DNA of 64,000 nt from Eutreptiella sp. 'Long Island Sound 2002' (GCA_964036045.1 OZ038401.1:35239834-35303833); one strand, 5' to 3'; positions 23,467 through 36,124 are shown, counted from the first letter of the stretch. The notes: generated by a model from the letters alone, not told the origin. Numbers and translations: made by a program.

Positions 23467-23955
23467 TTGGTCTTGCCCTTCGCACTGCAAACTTTGTGGT
23501 TTTTGCACACGTCACACCAGGTGCGCATGAGACCTCATGGTGGATTCGAACAACAAGAGGAGGGGGGCATGAGCCCATCATCAATTCACAGATGGTGCAC
23601 GCCTTTGGGATTCGTCTCATACCGCAATGTTCTTGGTTTATTTTTCGTCCCAACCCAATTTCGTGGGGCTACATACGCTCACCACGACTATGAACACATT
23701 TGCCATGTCTTTGTAGAACCAAACGATGGCACGTTCGTGGCCGTGCAAATGAGTGAGGATGATGATGGTTTTGATGAATGTTATTGTGGACAAGTTCGAC
23801 AGTGCGATGATTGGGTGGCATGCACCCAATGTGAAAGATGGATGCATTTGGGTTGTACCGAGTTTGACACTGTAGAGGAGGCGGAGAAAGATGATACCTA
23901 CAAGTGTCCAAGATGCAAAAATGGAGGTGTGCTACGTGCCCATCGGAAATGGTAG
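23467..23955 (+). CDS. PHD-finger protein, exon or partial gene
   Basis: The last 100 residues of this frame form a clear PHD finger: CYCG, then CDDWVACTQCERWMHLGC, then YKCPRC, which fits the Cys4-His-Cys3 zinc pattern with the conserved aromatic W before the His. PHD fingers read histone H3 tails, usually methyl-lysine 4. An acidic stretch (SEDDDGFDE) precedes the finger. The N-terminal half of the frame is poorly protein-like, so the true exon probably starts near 23640-23680. The stop (after HRKW) at 23953 could be the gene's end. Confidence 0.65.
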   Translation: MVLPFALQTLWFLHTSHQVRMRPHGGFEQQEEGGMSPSSIHRWCTPLGFVSYRNVLGLFFVPTQFRGATYAHHDYEHICHVFVEPNDGTFVAVQMSEDDDGFDECYCGQVRQCDDWVACTQCERWMHLGCTEFDTVEEAEKDDTYKCPRCKNGGVLRAHRKW

Positions 23956-25470
23956 CCCCCATCAAAACTGTCCACACCAAGGAGTTGCCGGCTTCACTCT
24001 CGAGTCAGCAACAACATGGGGCATGGGGACAGCTTTCCGCGGCCGGGGAGGTTGGACCCATCATGAGGCGATAAAAAATTGGCCGTAACAGTTGGCCGCA
24101 AATGCACACCACATTCAATGCCAAACTTTCAGTTCAATCGCCTTGGCGGTGACTTCTTCCCGGTCGTGTTACAGAGCAACTCCTATGTGAGGAATCGCAA
24201 TTGCATGTCGTTGTGGTGTCCATTTGTTTCGTGCGTTCATGCGTCACTCGCAAGCAAACTTTGCTCGCTCGTTGTGGTTTGACTCATTCTTTAGGGATCA
24301 AGCAAGCAGTAATATTACAAGAGGTGGATGAACCATTGCTCCAAGTGTACCTGGTAGTCCCACTCGGCCACCCCAATTAAAGGTATCGAGATTGTTATGT
24401 GATGTGTAAACGGTTAAGATGAACGGAGCAAACACCCATCCCAAATCATGTTTGTTCTTCTTTGAGTACATTGTGAATTGTTGCACGTGGCTTTGACGGT
24501 AGTCACAATCTTTTGGCAACGGGATCAAGTGCAAAGTGTGAACGCACCGATGCCTTGTGTCGTTGTATTCGCCCCTCCGTCCGCTCTCATCAAGGTTAGA
24601 ATCTCACAATGGTAAGAAAACGTGGCCATCAACATTTTGTTGTTAATTCTAGTTTGCTTTCCGAAGGCGGGAACAAGGATGTAGGCCTTTGTAAAATCCT
24701 TGTGATACCCAAAATATCGACGCTAGTGCAATTGTGTTCAAGAGAGCAAAAGATGGGAAAATGACAAAACACAAGGGAAAATGGAAGCAAACGGTGGTGG
24801 TGGCCAGTGTAAATGGCCGCACGCGAGAAATCATGGGAGAAAGTGAGTGCCCCACATAGATGTGGTGAGATTACTGAAAGTCCAACATTTGACATTTGAT
24901 GTGATGATGTCTTGATCACAACGCGTCTTTACTACAATGTCGATGATTGATGGTGCGGGTTGTTATGGATGTCCCCATTGAGGCAATGGAAATCATCAGG
25001 CATTGCATACCATCTTGTGTGTGACACCCACTGAACAAGCACTGCACGACACAACCTGCGTGGCTCTTCTGGACTCAGCGGGGGTGGATAAGGTCTGGTG
25101 GGAGAATCTGGTCAAGCGAGACCTATCACCGCCGCCCAGTAGCAGAGGGTTGTGCACGAGTGTGGCCGTAGGAGGCGGTGTGCCTGTACAGCAGTGTGGG
25201 GGCAAATGCAAATGGGCAGCAATAGGGAAGCAGGGGGTTTTGCGCCTTAGCAGCAGCAGGGGGCTACCAATCCAGATGTTCTCTCTGCCATTGCCCCCGC
25301 GCCACGCAGTAATGTCAGAGATTGCTGCCCATTCCCCTCGTCTCAGGTGGACGTGGGCGGCTTCATGTTCATGTGTTGTCTCCTTTCATGCATAGCAAAG
25401 CTGCATTTGCTTCTTTGTCTGATCTGTAACTGACGTTTGGGCAACAGCTGGTCTCTGCCCTTTTTAGTCC
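23956..25470. other. No gene supported
   Basis: Several short open frames exist (for example 25003-25395 plus, about 130 residues) but none has a recognisable motif, repeat or matched splice sites. I leave this stretch unassigned. Confidence 0.4.
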
Positions 25471-25707
25471 ATGTTTTTCAAAGCATGGGAACCAAGCGGA
25501 CACCACCTCCATCTCCTTTTTGCGTTGCAGCGCGATGTGCAAAGCGCGCTGCCGCCAGGGTGTGCTGAAGGAGGACACGGTTTGAAAGAAGCCAGCAGGC
25601 CTTTGGAGCGTACAAGGACAGGCAAACTAATTCTTGTCGGTGGAGTGGGTGGGTTGGCAAAGAGGGCCACCAAACCCTGGGGGGCAGACAGGGGCTCTTT
25701 CGACCAT

Positions 25708-26060
25708 ATAGACATAGAACAATTTCCTAAATTTTTCAAAGTTTTGGGGCACAAAAACATGGGAACACATTCTGTGTCTGTGGCCTACACTCCGCAGCCT
25801 GACCCACCACCCTGGACTCTCCCTGAACAAGGGATCTCCAGGGGGTGGGAGCCCATACACAAGGGCCAGGCATTGCTGGGGTAGACATATAGACATAAAA
25901 CAATTTCCCAAATTTTTCAAAGTTTTAGGGCACAAAAACATGGGAACACGTTCTGTGTCTGTGGCCTACACTCTGCAGCCTGACCCACCACCCTGGACTC
26001 TCCCTGAACAAGGGTAGACATATAGGCATAAAACAATTTCCTAAAATTTCTTCCACTTCG
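25708..26060. repeat. Direct repeats of about 125-180 bp
   Basis: A segment starting TAGACATA.AACAATTTCC and ending in CCTGAACAAGG occurs at about 25708-25833 and 25886-26013, with a third partial start at 26014. The copies differ by a few bases. An ORF at 25471-25884 crosses the first copy and is probably non-coding. Confidence 0.75.
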
Positions 26061-26637
26061 TCCCACGGCCACCATGCGTCGATCCAGCCCCAGGTCAATA
26101 CTGGCAGGGCTCCCAAGTCCTATCTCCTGTTCACGCAGACTCCCCCTCCCACCCCCGCACTGATAAAGGGCTTGGGACCTGGGGCTACTTTCCGTAGTGA
26201 ATGCAGAACTCAGAGGAGCCGCACAGCGAGCCCAGGGGTGAACCTAAAGAGCACGGTGACCATTCCAATTACCCAGGGGCTAAGGGTGGATTTTCAAGTG
26301 TGTTCAGTGGGTTCGTGGCTGCTACGCATCGGGGGGGGGGGGGGTCTGGGGACCGAGACACGACCGCCGCTGTGGATGTAGCCGGTGCCATCGCATCCCA
26401 TCGCATCATCGGAATTCTAGATGTCTTACGACATCTCATAGGATAGCTCATAGCTGCTTTCAAATCTTCCCCAAGAGGTGGGAGTCATGAGCACCATGGC
26501 TCCGCCCCCCCTCTGTCCAACTCCTACCTTCCAGAATACGCTTCACCACCGTCTGTAGACAAACAGTGTAGATGATGTCTCGTTGTAAAAACTCCTTGTC
26601 ACTCACCCACCAGCACACTCACTCACTTCTGCAGCCC
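26061..26637. other. No gene recognised; G14 homopolymer
   Basis: Mixed sequence with a run of about 14 G near 26330. Short open frames are not supported by motifs. Confidence 0.4.
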
Positions 26638-26990
26638 TCGTGGTTAGACTACCCCGGCCCTTCGTGGTTGTGGGACCACCCCGGCCCTTCGTGGTTGTGG
26701 GACCACCCCGGCCCTTCGTGGTTGTGGGACCACCCCGGCCCTTTGTGGTTGTGGGACCACCCCGGCCCCTCGTGGTTGTGGGACCACCCCGGCCCCTCGT
26801 GGTTGTGGGACCACCCCGGCCCTTCGTGGTTGTGGGACCACCCCGGCCCTTTGTGGTTGTGGGACCACCCCAGCCCCTCGTGGTTGTGGGACCACCCCAG
26901 CCCCTCGTGGTTGTGGGACACCCCGGCCCTTCGTGGTTGTGGGACCACCCCGGCCCCTTGTGGCTGTGGGACTACCCCTGCCCCTTGTGT
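26638..26990. repeat. 27-bp minisatellite, about 13 copies
   Basis: The unit reads GGTTGTGGGACCACCCCGGC plus CC(T/C)TCGT and is 27 bp, so all three frames stay open and give peptides such as PSWLWDHPG. One copy near 26920 has lost 1 bp, which breaks the frame. That argues against selection for protein. Two isolated units recur inside the pentamer DNA at about 27988 and 31380. Confidence 0.9.
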
Positions 26991-29900
26991 TGCGCCGTGG
27001 TGTGCTGTGGTTTGCTGTTCTGTGTCTTGCTGTGCTGTGCTGTGCTGTGCCGTGGTGTTGTGTGCTTGCTGTGGTATGCTCTGTCGTGCTTTGCTATGCT
27101 GTGCTGCATTGGGCCGTCTAGCCCTGTGATTTGTTGTGCAATTCTGTGGTGTGGTGTGGTGTGCTATGGTGTGTTGTGGTGTGCCGTGCTGTGGTGTGCC
27201 GTGCTGTGGTGTGCTGTGCCGCGCTGTGCACTGTTGTGCTGTGCTGCATTGTTCTGTGCTGTTGTGTGTTGTGCAGTGCTGTGCTGTGCTGCGCTGTGCC
27301 GTGCTGTACTGCACGGTCATGTGCTGTGTTCTGCTATGCTGTGTGGTTTGGCGTGCTGTGGTGTGGTGTTTTGTGCTGAGGTGTGCTGTGCTGTGGTGCT
27401 GTCCAGTCCTATGGTGTGTTGTGCAGTTCTGTGCTGTGCTGTGCTGTGCTGTGCTCTGCTGCACTGTGCTTTCATTTGCTGTTCCCTGCTCTGCTGTACT
27501 GTACTGTGCTGTGCTGTGCCGTGGTTTGCTCTGCTGTGCTGTGGTGTGTTGTGCTGAGGTGAGGTGAGGTGAGGTGTGGTGTGGTGTGGTGTGGTGTGGT
27601 GTGGTGTGGTGTGGTGTGGTGTGGTGTGGTGTGGTGTGGTGTGGTGTGGTGTGGTGTGGTGTGGTGTGCTGAGGTGAGGTGAGGTGTGGTGTGGTGTGGT
27701 GTGGTGTGGTATGGTGTGGTGTGGTGTGGTGTGGTGTGGTGTGGTGTGGTGTGGTGTGGTGTGGTGTGGTGTGGTGTGGTGTGGTGTGGTGTGGTGTGGT
27801 GTGGTGTGGTGTGGTCTGCTCTCCTCTGCTCTGCTTTGCTCTGCTTTGCTCTGCTGTGCTGTTCTGTCCTGTGCCATGTGTGCGGTGCTATGTTTTTGTT
27901 GTACGGTGTGTGGCTGTGCTGTGGTGTGCTGTGGTGTGCTGTGGTGTGCTTTGCTGTACTGTATGTGGCTGTGATGTGCTGTGTTGTGCTTGCCCTTCGT
28001 GGTTGTGGGACTACCCCGGCCCTTCGTGGTTGGGGTTGCTGTGCCGTGCCATGCTGTGCCGCATCGCGCTGTGCCGTGCCATGCTGTGCTGCGGTTTGCT
28101 GTGCCGTGCTGTGCCGTGCAGTACAATGTGTTGCAGTGCAGTGCTAGGCCGTGGTGTGCAGTGTGTTGCTGTGCTGTGGCTTGCTGTGATGTGTGGTGCT
28201 GCGCTGTTGTGCTGTGCTGCATTGGGCTGTCTAGCCTTGTGGTGTGTTGTACAGCTCTGTGTCGTTCTGTGCTGTGGTGTGCTGTGCTGTAATGTGGTGT
28301 GCTGGCATGCTGAGGTGTGCTGTGGTGTGCTCTGGTGTGTTTTGTGCTGTGCTGTTGTCTGCCGCACTGTGCAATGCTGTGCAGTGCTATGCCATGCACT
28401 GTTGAGCCGTGCTTCGTTGTGCTGTGCTGTGCTGTGGTGTGTTGCACGGTGCAATGGTGTGGCCTGCTGTGCTGTGCTGCACTGTGCTCAGGTGTGCTAT
28501 GCTGTGCTGTGCTGTGTCCTGGTGTGCTGTGCTGTGCTGTGCCATCATGCATTGTCCTGAGGTTTGCCTAACCTGTGGTGTGGTGTGCTCTGCTGTACTT
28601 TGGTGTGGTGTGGTGTGGTGTGCCGTGCTAGCGAGGTGTGGTTTGGTCTGCTTGACTGTCTTCTGCTGTGCTATGCTGTGCTGTGCTGCGTTGTGTCGTG
28701 ATGCTGTGCAATGCTGTGCAGCGTTGTGGTATGGTGTGGTCTGCTCTGCTCTGCTATGCTGTGTTCTGCTCTGCTGTGCTGTGGTCTGGTGTTGTGTGCT
28801 GCGGTATTCTGTGTCGAGCTGTCTTTAGCTGTGCCATGGTGTGCCTTGCTGTGTTGTAGTGTGCTGTGTCGTACTGCGGTGTTGCACTCTGTTGTGTTCT
28901 GTTCTTTTGTGGCTTGTGGTGTGGTGTGGTGTGGTGTGGTCTGCTTGGCTCTGTTGTGCTGTGGTGTGGTCTGCTCTGCTGTGCCATGCTGTGGTGTGCT
29001 TTTCTGTGCTCTGCCAAGCTGTGCTGCCCTGTGTTGGGCTGTCTTGTGCTGTCCCATGCATGGTATGCTGTGCTGTGTCCTGTGCTGTGGTGTGTTGTGA
29101 AGTGCCGTGCCGTGCTGCACTGTGGTGTGCTGTGGTTTGCTGTGCTGTGGTATGCTGTGCCGTGGTGTGCTGAGTTGTGCTTCGTAGGGCTGTCTATCCC
29201 TGTGGTGTGTTGTGCATTTTTGTGGTGTGCTGTCATGTGTTGTGGTGTGCTGTGCTTGTGCCGTAGTGTGCCGTCCTGTGCTGTGCTGTGCAGCACTGTG
29301 GTGTGGTGTCTTGTCACGTGCTGTGCTGTACAGTGCAGCGCTGTGGTGTGGTGTTGTCTGCTCTCCTCTGCTGTGCCTTGCTGTGGTGTGCTGGTGTGCT
29401 GCACTGCGCTGTGCCGAGCTGTGCTGCCCTGTGTTATGCTGTATTGTGTTGTGCCATGGTCTGCCGTGCTCTGTTGTGGTGTGCTGCCCTGGGCTGTGGT
29501 GTCTTGTGCAGTGCCGTGCTCTGCTGTGTTGTGCTATAGTTTGCTGTTGCATGCGGTGTGGTGCTGTGCTGTGTCTTGCAGTGCTGTGGTATGCTGTGCA
29601 GTGCCATGCACTGCTGTGGTGTGCTGCTGTGGTGTGCTGCACTGTGCTGTCCTGACCTGTGCTGTGTTGGGCTGTCTAGTGCTGTTGTGTGATGTGCAGC
29701 TCTGTGCTGTGGTGCCATGCACTGTGGTGTTCTGTGGCATGCTGCACTGTGGTGTGGTGTGGTGTGCCGTGCTGTGCAGTGCAGTGCCATGCTGTGCAGT
29801 GCTATGCACTGTGTCTAGCACTGTTGTGTGTTGTGCAGTTATGTGCTGCGGTGCTCTGTGCTCTGTGTTTGTGTACTGTGGTGTGCTGTGGCGCGCTGCG

Positions 29901-32900
29901 CTGTGGTGTGGTGTGGTGTGGTGTGGTGTGGTGTGGTGTGGTGTGGTGTGGTGTGGTGTGGTGTGGTGTGGTGTGGTGTGGTGTGGTGTGGTGTGGTGTG
30001 GTGTGGTGTGGTGTGGTGTGGTGTGGTGTAGGTTGGTGTGGTGTGGTGATCTGCGCCGTTTAGCGTCGTGGTGTGGTGTGGTGTGGTGTGGTCTGCTCTG
30101 TCTAGTGTCATGTGGTGTGCAACGTGCTGTGCTGCCCTTTTTCGGGCTCTGCTGTGCTGTTGTGTGGTGTGCTGCCCTGTGCTGTGCTGTGCCGTGCTGT
30201 GCTGTGGTGTGCTGTGCTCTGGTATGCTGCTGTGTATTGTGCTTTGGTGTGGTGTGCTGAGTTGTGCTGTGGCATGCTGATCTGTGCTGTGCTGTGCTAT
30301 GCTGTGCTGTGATGTGCTGTGCAGTACAACGCTGTGGTGTGATGTGGTCTGCTCTGCTCTGCTCTGGTGTCATGTGGTGTGCAATGCCGCGCAGTGTTGT
30401 GCTATGCTGTGCCATGGTGTGCCATCTTGTGTTGTGTGGTGCACTGTGCTTTGCCGTGCTGTGGTGTGCTGTGGCATGCTGTTCTGTGCTGTGCTGAGCT
30501 GTGCTGTGTTCGGCTGTCTAGTGCTGTGGTGTGTTGTGCAGTTCTGTGCTGTGCCGTGGTGTGCTGTGGTGTACTGTGGTGAGGTGTGCTGTGCTTTGCT
30601 GTGCTGTGCTGTGCTGTGCTGTGCCGTGGTGCGGTGTGGTCTGCTTGATGCTGATGTCCTGTGCTCTGCTGTGCCCTGTTGAGCTGTGCTGTGCTGTGGT
30701 GTGCAATGTGCTGTGCTGCCCTGTTTGGGGCTCTGCTGTGCTGTTGTGTGGTGTGCTGCCCTGTGCTGTGCTGCGGTGTGCTGTGCTGTGCCGTGGTGTG
30801 TTGTTGTGTGGTGTGCTGCCCTGTGGTGTGCTGCTGTGTGCTGTGCTGTGCCGTGGTGTGCTGCTGTGTACGCTGTGTACTGTGCTGTGGTGTATTGTGC
30901 AGTTTTGTGCTGTGTGCTGATCTGTGCTGTGCTGTGCTCTGTTGCACTGTGCTTTCATTTGCTGTTCCGTGCTCTGCTGTACTGTACTGTGCTGTGCTGT
31001 GCCGTGGTTTGCTCTGCTGTGCTGTGGTGTGTTGTGCTGAGGTCAGGTGTGGTGTGGTGTGGTGTGGTGTGGTGTGGTGTGGTGTGGTGTGGTGTGGTGT
31101 GGTGTGGTGTGGTGTGGTGTGGTGTGGTGTGGTGTGGTGTGGTGTGGTGTGGTGTGGTGTGGTGTGGTGTGGTGTGGTGTGGTGTGGTGTGGTGTGGTGT
31201 GGTCTGCTCTCCTCTGCCTTGCTTTGCTCTGCTCTGCTCTGCTGTGCTGTTCTGTCCTGTGCCATGTGTGCGGTGCTATGTTTTTGTTGTACGGTGTGTG
31301 GCTGTGCTGTGGTCTGCTGTGGTGTGCTGTGGTGTGCTTTGCTGTACTGTATGTGGCTGTGATGTGCTGTGTTGTGCTTGCCCTTCGTGGTTGTGGGACT
31401 ACCCCGGCCCTTCGTGGTTGGGGTTGCTGTGCCGTGCCATGCTGTGCCGCATCGCGCTGTGCCGTGCCATGCTGTGCTGCGGTTTGCTGTGCCGTGCTGT
31501 GCCGTGCAGTACAATGTGTTGCAGTGCAGTGCTAGGCCGTGGTGTGCAGTGTGTTGCTGTGCTGTGGCTTGCTGTGATGTGTGGTGCTGCGCTGTTGTGC
31601 TGTGCTGCATTGGGCTGTCTAGCCTTGTGGTGTGTTGTACAGCTCTGTGTCGTTCTGTGCTGTGGTGTGCTGTGCTGTAATGTGGTGTGCTGGCATGCTG
31701 AGGTGTGCTGTGGTGTGCTCTGGTGTGTTTTGTGCTGTGCTGTTGTCTGCCGCACTGTGCAATGCTGTGCAGTGCTATGCCATGCACTGTTGAGCCGTGC
31801 TTCGTTGTGCTGTGCTGTGCTGTGGTGTGTTGCACGGTGCAATGGTGTGGCCTGCTGTGCTGTGCTGCACTGTGCTCAGGTGTGCTATGCTGTGCTGTGC
31901 TGTGTCCTGGTGTGCTGTGCTGTGCTGTGCCATCATGCATTGTCCTGAGGTTTGCCTAACCTGTGGTGTGGTGTGCTCTGCTGTACTTTGGTGTGGTGTG
32001 GTGTGGTGTGCCGTGCTAGCGAGGTGTGGTTTGGTCTGCTTGACTGTCTTCTGCTGTGCTATGCTGTGCTGTGCTGCGTTGTGTCGTGATGCTGTGCAAT
32101 GTTGTGCAGCGTTGTGGTATGGTGTGGTCTGCTCTGCTCTGCTATGCTGTGTTCTGCTCTGCTGTGCTGTGGTCTGGTGTTGTGTGCTGCGGTATTCTGT
32201 GTCGAGCTGTCTTTAGCTGTGCCATGGTGTGCCTTGCTGTGTTGTAGTGTGCTGTGTCGTACTGCGGTGTTGCATTCTGTTGTGTTCTGTTCTTTTGTGG
32301 CTTGTGGTGTGGTGTGGTGTGGTGTGGTCTGCTTGGCTCTGTTGTGCTGTGGTGTGGTCTGCTCTGCTGTGCCATGCTGTGGTGTGCTTTTCTGTGCTCT
32401 GCCAAGCCGTGCTGCCCTGTGTTGGGCTGTCTTGTGCTGTCCCATGCATGGTATGCTGTGCTGTGTCCTGTGCTGTGGTGTGTTGTGAAGTGCCGTGCCG
32501 TGCTGCACTGTGGTGTGCTGTGGTTTGCTGTGCTGTGGTATGCTGTGCCGTGGTGTGCTGAGTTGTGCTTCGTAGGGCTGTCTATCCCTGTGGTGTGTTG
32601 TGCATTTTTGTGCTGTGCTGTCATGTGCTGTGGTGTGCTGTGCTTGTGCTGTAGTGTGCCGTCCTGTGCTGTGCTGTGCAGCACTGTGGTGTGGTGTCTT
32701 GTCACGTGCTGTGCTGTACAGTGCAGCGCTGTGGTGTGGTGTTGTCTGCTCTCCTCTGCTGTGCCTTGCTGTGGTGTGCTGGTGTGCTGCACTGCGCTGT
32801 GCCGAGCTGTGCTGCCCTGTGTTATGCTGTATTGTGTTGTGCCATGGTCTGCCGTGCTCTGTTGTGGTGTGCTGCCCTGGGCTGTGGTGTCTTGTGCAGT

Positions 32901-35890
32901 GCCGTGCTCTGCTGTGTTGTGCTATAGTTTGCTGTTGCATGCGGTGTGGTGCTGTGCTGTGTCTTGCAGTGCTGTGGTATGCTGTGCAGTGCCATGCACT
33001 GCTGTGGTGTGCTGCACTGTGCTGTCCTGACCTGTGCTGTGTTGGGCTGTCTAGCGCTGTAGTGTGATGTGCAGCTCTGTGCTGTGGTGCCATGCACTGT
33101 GGTGTGCTGTGGCATGCTGCACTGTGGTGTGGTGTGGTGTGCCGTGCTGTGCAGTGCAGTGCAGTGCCATGCTGTGCAGTGCTATGCACTGTGTCTAGCA
33201 CTGTTGTGTGTTGTGCAGTTATGTGCTGCGGTGCTCTGTGCTCTGTGTTTGTGTACTGTGGTGTGCTGTGGCGCGCTGCGCTGTGGTGTGGTGTGGTGTG
33301 GTGTGGTGTGGTGTGGTGTGGTGTGGTGTGGTGTGGTGTGGTGTGGTGTGGTGTGGTGTGGTGTGGTGTGGTGTGGTGTGGTGTGGTGTGGTGTGGTGTG
33401 GTGTGGTGTGGTGTGGTGTGGTGTGGTGTGGTGTAGGTTGGTGTGGTGTGGTGATCTGCGCCGTTTAGCGTCGTGGTGTGGTGTGGTGTGGTGTGGTCTG
33501 CTCTAGTGTCATGTGGTGTGCAACGTGCTGTGCTGCCCTTTTTCGGGCTCTGCTGTGCTGTTGTGTGGTGTGCTGCCCTGTGCTGTGCTGTGCCGTGCTG
33601 TGCTGTGGTGTGCTGTGCTCTGGTATGCTGCTGTGTATTGTGCTTTGGTGTGGTGTGCTGAGTTGTGCTGTGGCATGCTGATCTGTGCTGTGCTGTGCTA
33701 TGCTGTGCTGTGATGTGCTGTGCAGTACAACGCTGTGGTGTGATGTGGTCTGCTCTGCTCTGCTCTGGTGTCATGTGGTGTGCAATGCCGCGCAGTGTTG
33801 TGCTATGCTGTGCCATGGTGTGCCATCTTGTGTTGTGTGGTGCACTGTGCTTTGCCGTGCTGTGGTGTGCTGTGGCATGCTGTTCTGTGCTGTGCTGAGC
33901 TGTGCTGTGTTCGGCTGTCTAGTGCTGTGGTGTGTTGTGCAGTTCTGTGCTGTGCCGTGGTGTGCTGTGGTGTACTGTGGTGAGGTGTGCTGTGCTTTGC
34001 TGTGCTGTGCTGTGCTGTGCTGTGCCGTGGTGCGGTGTGGTCTGCTTGATGCTGATGTCCTGTGCTCTGCTGTGCCCTGTTGAGCTGTGCTGTGCTGTGG
34101 TGTGCAATGTGCTGTGCTGCCCTGTTTGGGGCTCTGCTGTGCTGTTGTGTGGTGTGCTGCCCTGTGCTGTGCTGCGGTGTGCTGTGCTGTGCCGTGGTGT
34201 GCTGTTGTGTGGTGTGCTGCCCTGTGGTGTGCTGCTGTGTGCTGTGCTGTGCCGTGGTGTGCTGCTGTGTACGCTGTGTACTGTGCTGTGGTGTATTGTG
34301 CTTTGGTGTGGTGTGCTGAGTTGTGCTGTGTCATGCTGATCTGTGCTGTACTGTGCTCTGCTGTGCCATGCTGTGCAGTACAACGCTGTGGTGTGATGTG
34401 GTCTGCTCTGCTCTGCTCTTGTGTCATGTGGTGTGCAATGCCGCGCAGTGTTGTGCTATGCTGTGCCATGGTGTGCCATCTTGTGTTGCGTGGTGCACTG
34501 TGCTTTGCCGTGCTGTGGTGTGCTGTGGCATGCTGTTCTGTGCTGTGCTGAGCTGTGCTGTGTTCGGCTGTCTAGTGCTGTGGTGTGTTGTGCAGTTCTG
34601 TGCCGTGCCGTGGTGTGCTGTGGTGTACTGTGGTGTGCTGTGGTGAGGTGTGCTGTGCTTTGCTGTGCTGTGCTGTGCTGTGCTGTGCCGTGGTGCGGTG
34701 TGGTCTGCTTGATGCTGATGTCCTGTGCTCTGCTGTGCCCTGTTGAGCTGTGCTGTGCTGTGGTGTGCAATGTGCTGTGCTGCCCTGTTTGGGGCTCTGC
34801 TGTGCTGTTGTGTGGTGTGCTGCCCTGTGCTGTGCTGCAGTGTGCTGTGCCGTGCCGTGGTGTGCTGTTGTGTGGTGTGCTGTGCTGTGCTGTGGTGTGC
34901 TGCTGTGTACCATGCCGTGGTGTATTGTGCTTTGGTGTGGTGTGCTGAGTTGTGCTGTGTCACGCTGATCTGTGCTGTGCTGTGCTGTGCTGTGCTGTGC
35001 TGTGCAGTACAACGCTGTGGTGTGATGTGGTCTGATCTCCTGTGCCGTGCTGTGGTTTGCTGCTCTATGCTGTGCTGTGCAGTGCCCTGCCGTGTTAGGC
35101 TATGTTGTGCTGTCCCATCGTATGCCGTGCTGTGTTGTGGTGTCCTGCCCTGTGCTGTGGCGTGTGTAGTGCCTTGCCGTTCTGAGTTGTGCTGTGTGGG
35201 GCTTTCTACCCCAATGGTGTGTTGTATACATCCACATTGTACTGCGCTGCGCTGTGCTGTGGTGTGCTGTGGTGTACTGTGGTGTGCTGTGGCATGCTGA
35301 GCTGCGCTGTGGTGTGGTGTGGTGTGCTGTGCAGCACTGGTGTGTGGGGTGCTCTGCTGTGCTGTGCTGAGATGGTGTGCTTTTCTGTGCTGTGCTGAGC
35401 TGTGCTCCCCTGTGTTGGGCCGTGTTGTGCTTTCCCATGGTATGCCATGCTCTGTTGTGGTGCGCTGCCCTGTGTTGTGGTGTGTTGTGTAGTGCCGTGC
35501 CGTGCTGTGCTGTGATGTGCGGTGGTGTGCCGTGCTATGGCATCCTGTGCGGTGGTGTGTGTGCTGAGTTGTCTATCCCTGTGATGTGTTGTGCAGTTCT
35601 GTGCTGTGGTGTGCTGTGGTGTGCTGTGGTGTCTTGCCATGTGCTGTGCTGTGCTGTGCTGTGCAGCGCTGTGGTGTAATGTGGTCTGCTGTGCAACGCT
35701 GTGGTGTAATGTGGTCTGCTCTGTGCAGTGCTGTGGTGTGGTTTGGTGTGGTGTGGTGTGGTGTGCTGTGGTCTGCTGCGCTTTGCAGTGCTTTGTGGTG
35801 CTGTGCAGTGTTGCGCCGTGCTGCTGTGCCGTGCTGTGCTGTGCTGTGCTGTGCTGTGCTGTGCTGTGCTGTGCTGTGCTGTACCCAGCA
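26991..35890. repeat. TGTGC/TGTGG degenerate pentamer repeat tract, about 9 kb
   Basis: Almost the whole stretch consists of 5-bp steps of TGTGC, TGTGG and close variants. Because 15 bp (5 codons) contain no stop in most frames, ORFs of several hundred residues appear on both strands, such as VLCCA repeats on plus and HSTAQ or HTTPH repeats on minus. A region of about 3.4 kb is duplicated: landmarks at 28563 and 31951 (offset 3388) and at 30284 and 33685 (offset 3401). A shorter 0.66-kb duplication follows (34062 and 34725). I see no gene. The tract ends at a pure TGTGC run at 35830-35880. Confidence 0.95.
27565..27815. repeat. Pure (GTGGT)n subarray 1
   Basis: About 50 nearly uninterrupted GTGGT units, G-rich on the plus strand. 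Similar pure subarrays lie at about 29905-30030, 31048-31203 and 33290-33434. Their lengths differ between the duplicated 3.4-kb copies, as expected from slippage. Confidence 0.9.
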
Positions 35891-35998
35891 GCACAGCCTG
35901 CGGTGCAACGTCGGAGTGGTGTGAGGATAAGCACAAGGTGTTTCAAGCCCCGTGGTTATCATGTCAGCCCCCTAACTATGGCGGTTTCGCTCCTCCAG

Positions 35999-36124
35999 GA
36001 GACCCGGTATCGCCAGCGATACCTCGATCTGATCGTGAACGTGACGACGTGCAATACATTTATCACCGGGTCCAAAATCATTTCGTTCCTCCGCAAGTTC
36101 TTGGATAACAGGCACTTTTTGGAG
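35999..36124 (+). pseudogene. Orphan exon of lysyl-tRNA synthetase
   Basis: 42 codons follow a CTCCAG acceptor and end at GAG|GTGTGC. They begin [11 protein letters not shown] and continue through [16 protein letters not shown] to FLE. This is the segment at the start of the catalytic domain of class II lysyl-tRNA synthetase (motif 1 region, with YRQRYLDL highly conserved). Both borders are in phase 0. I find no neighbouring exon: the motif expected next (ETP.M) does not follow, and the left side is pentamer repeat. It is therefore a captured exon or a gene remnant, not a working enzyme. The open frame upstream is repeat-derived. Confidence 0.8.

Noticed and set aside
26649-35960. Very long ORFs on both strands (up to about 585 aa) rich in VLCCA, GVVWCG, HSTAQ or HTTPH
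   Set aside because: They come from a 5-bp repeat whose 15-bp cycle lacks stop codons in most frames. They overlap on both strands, have no start context and have extreme composition.
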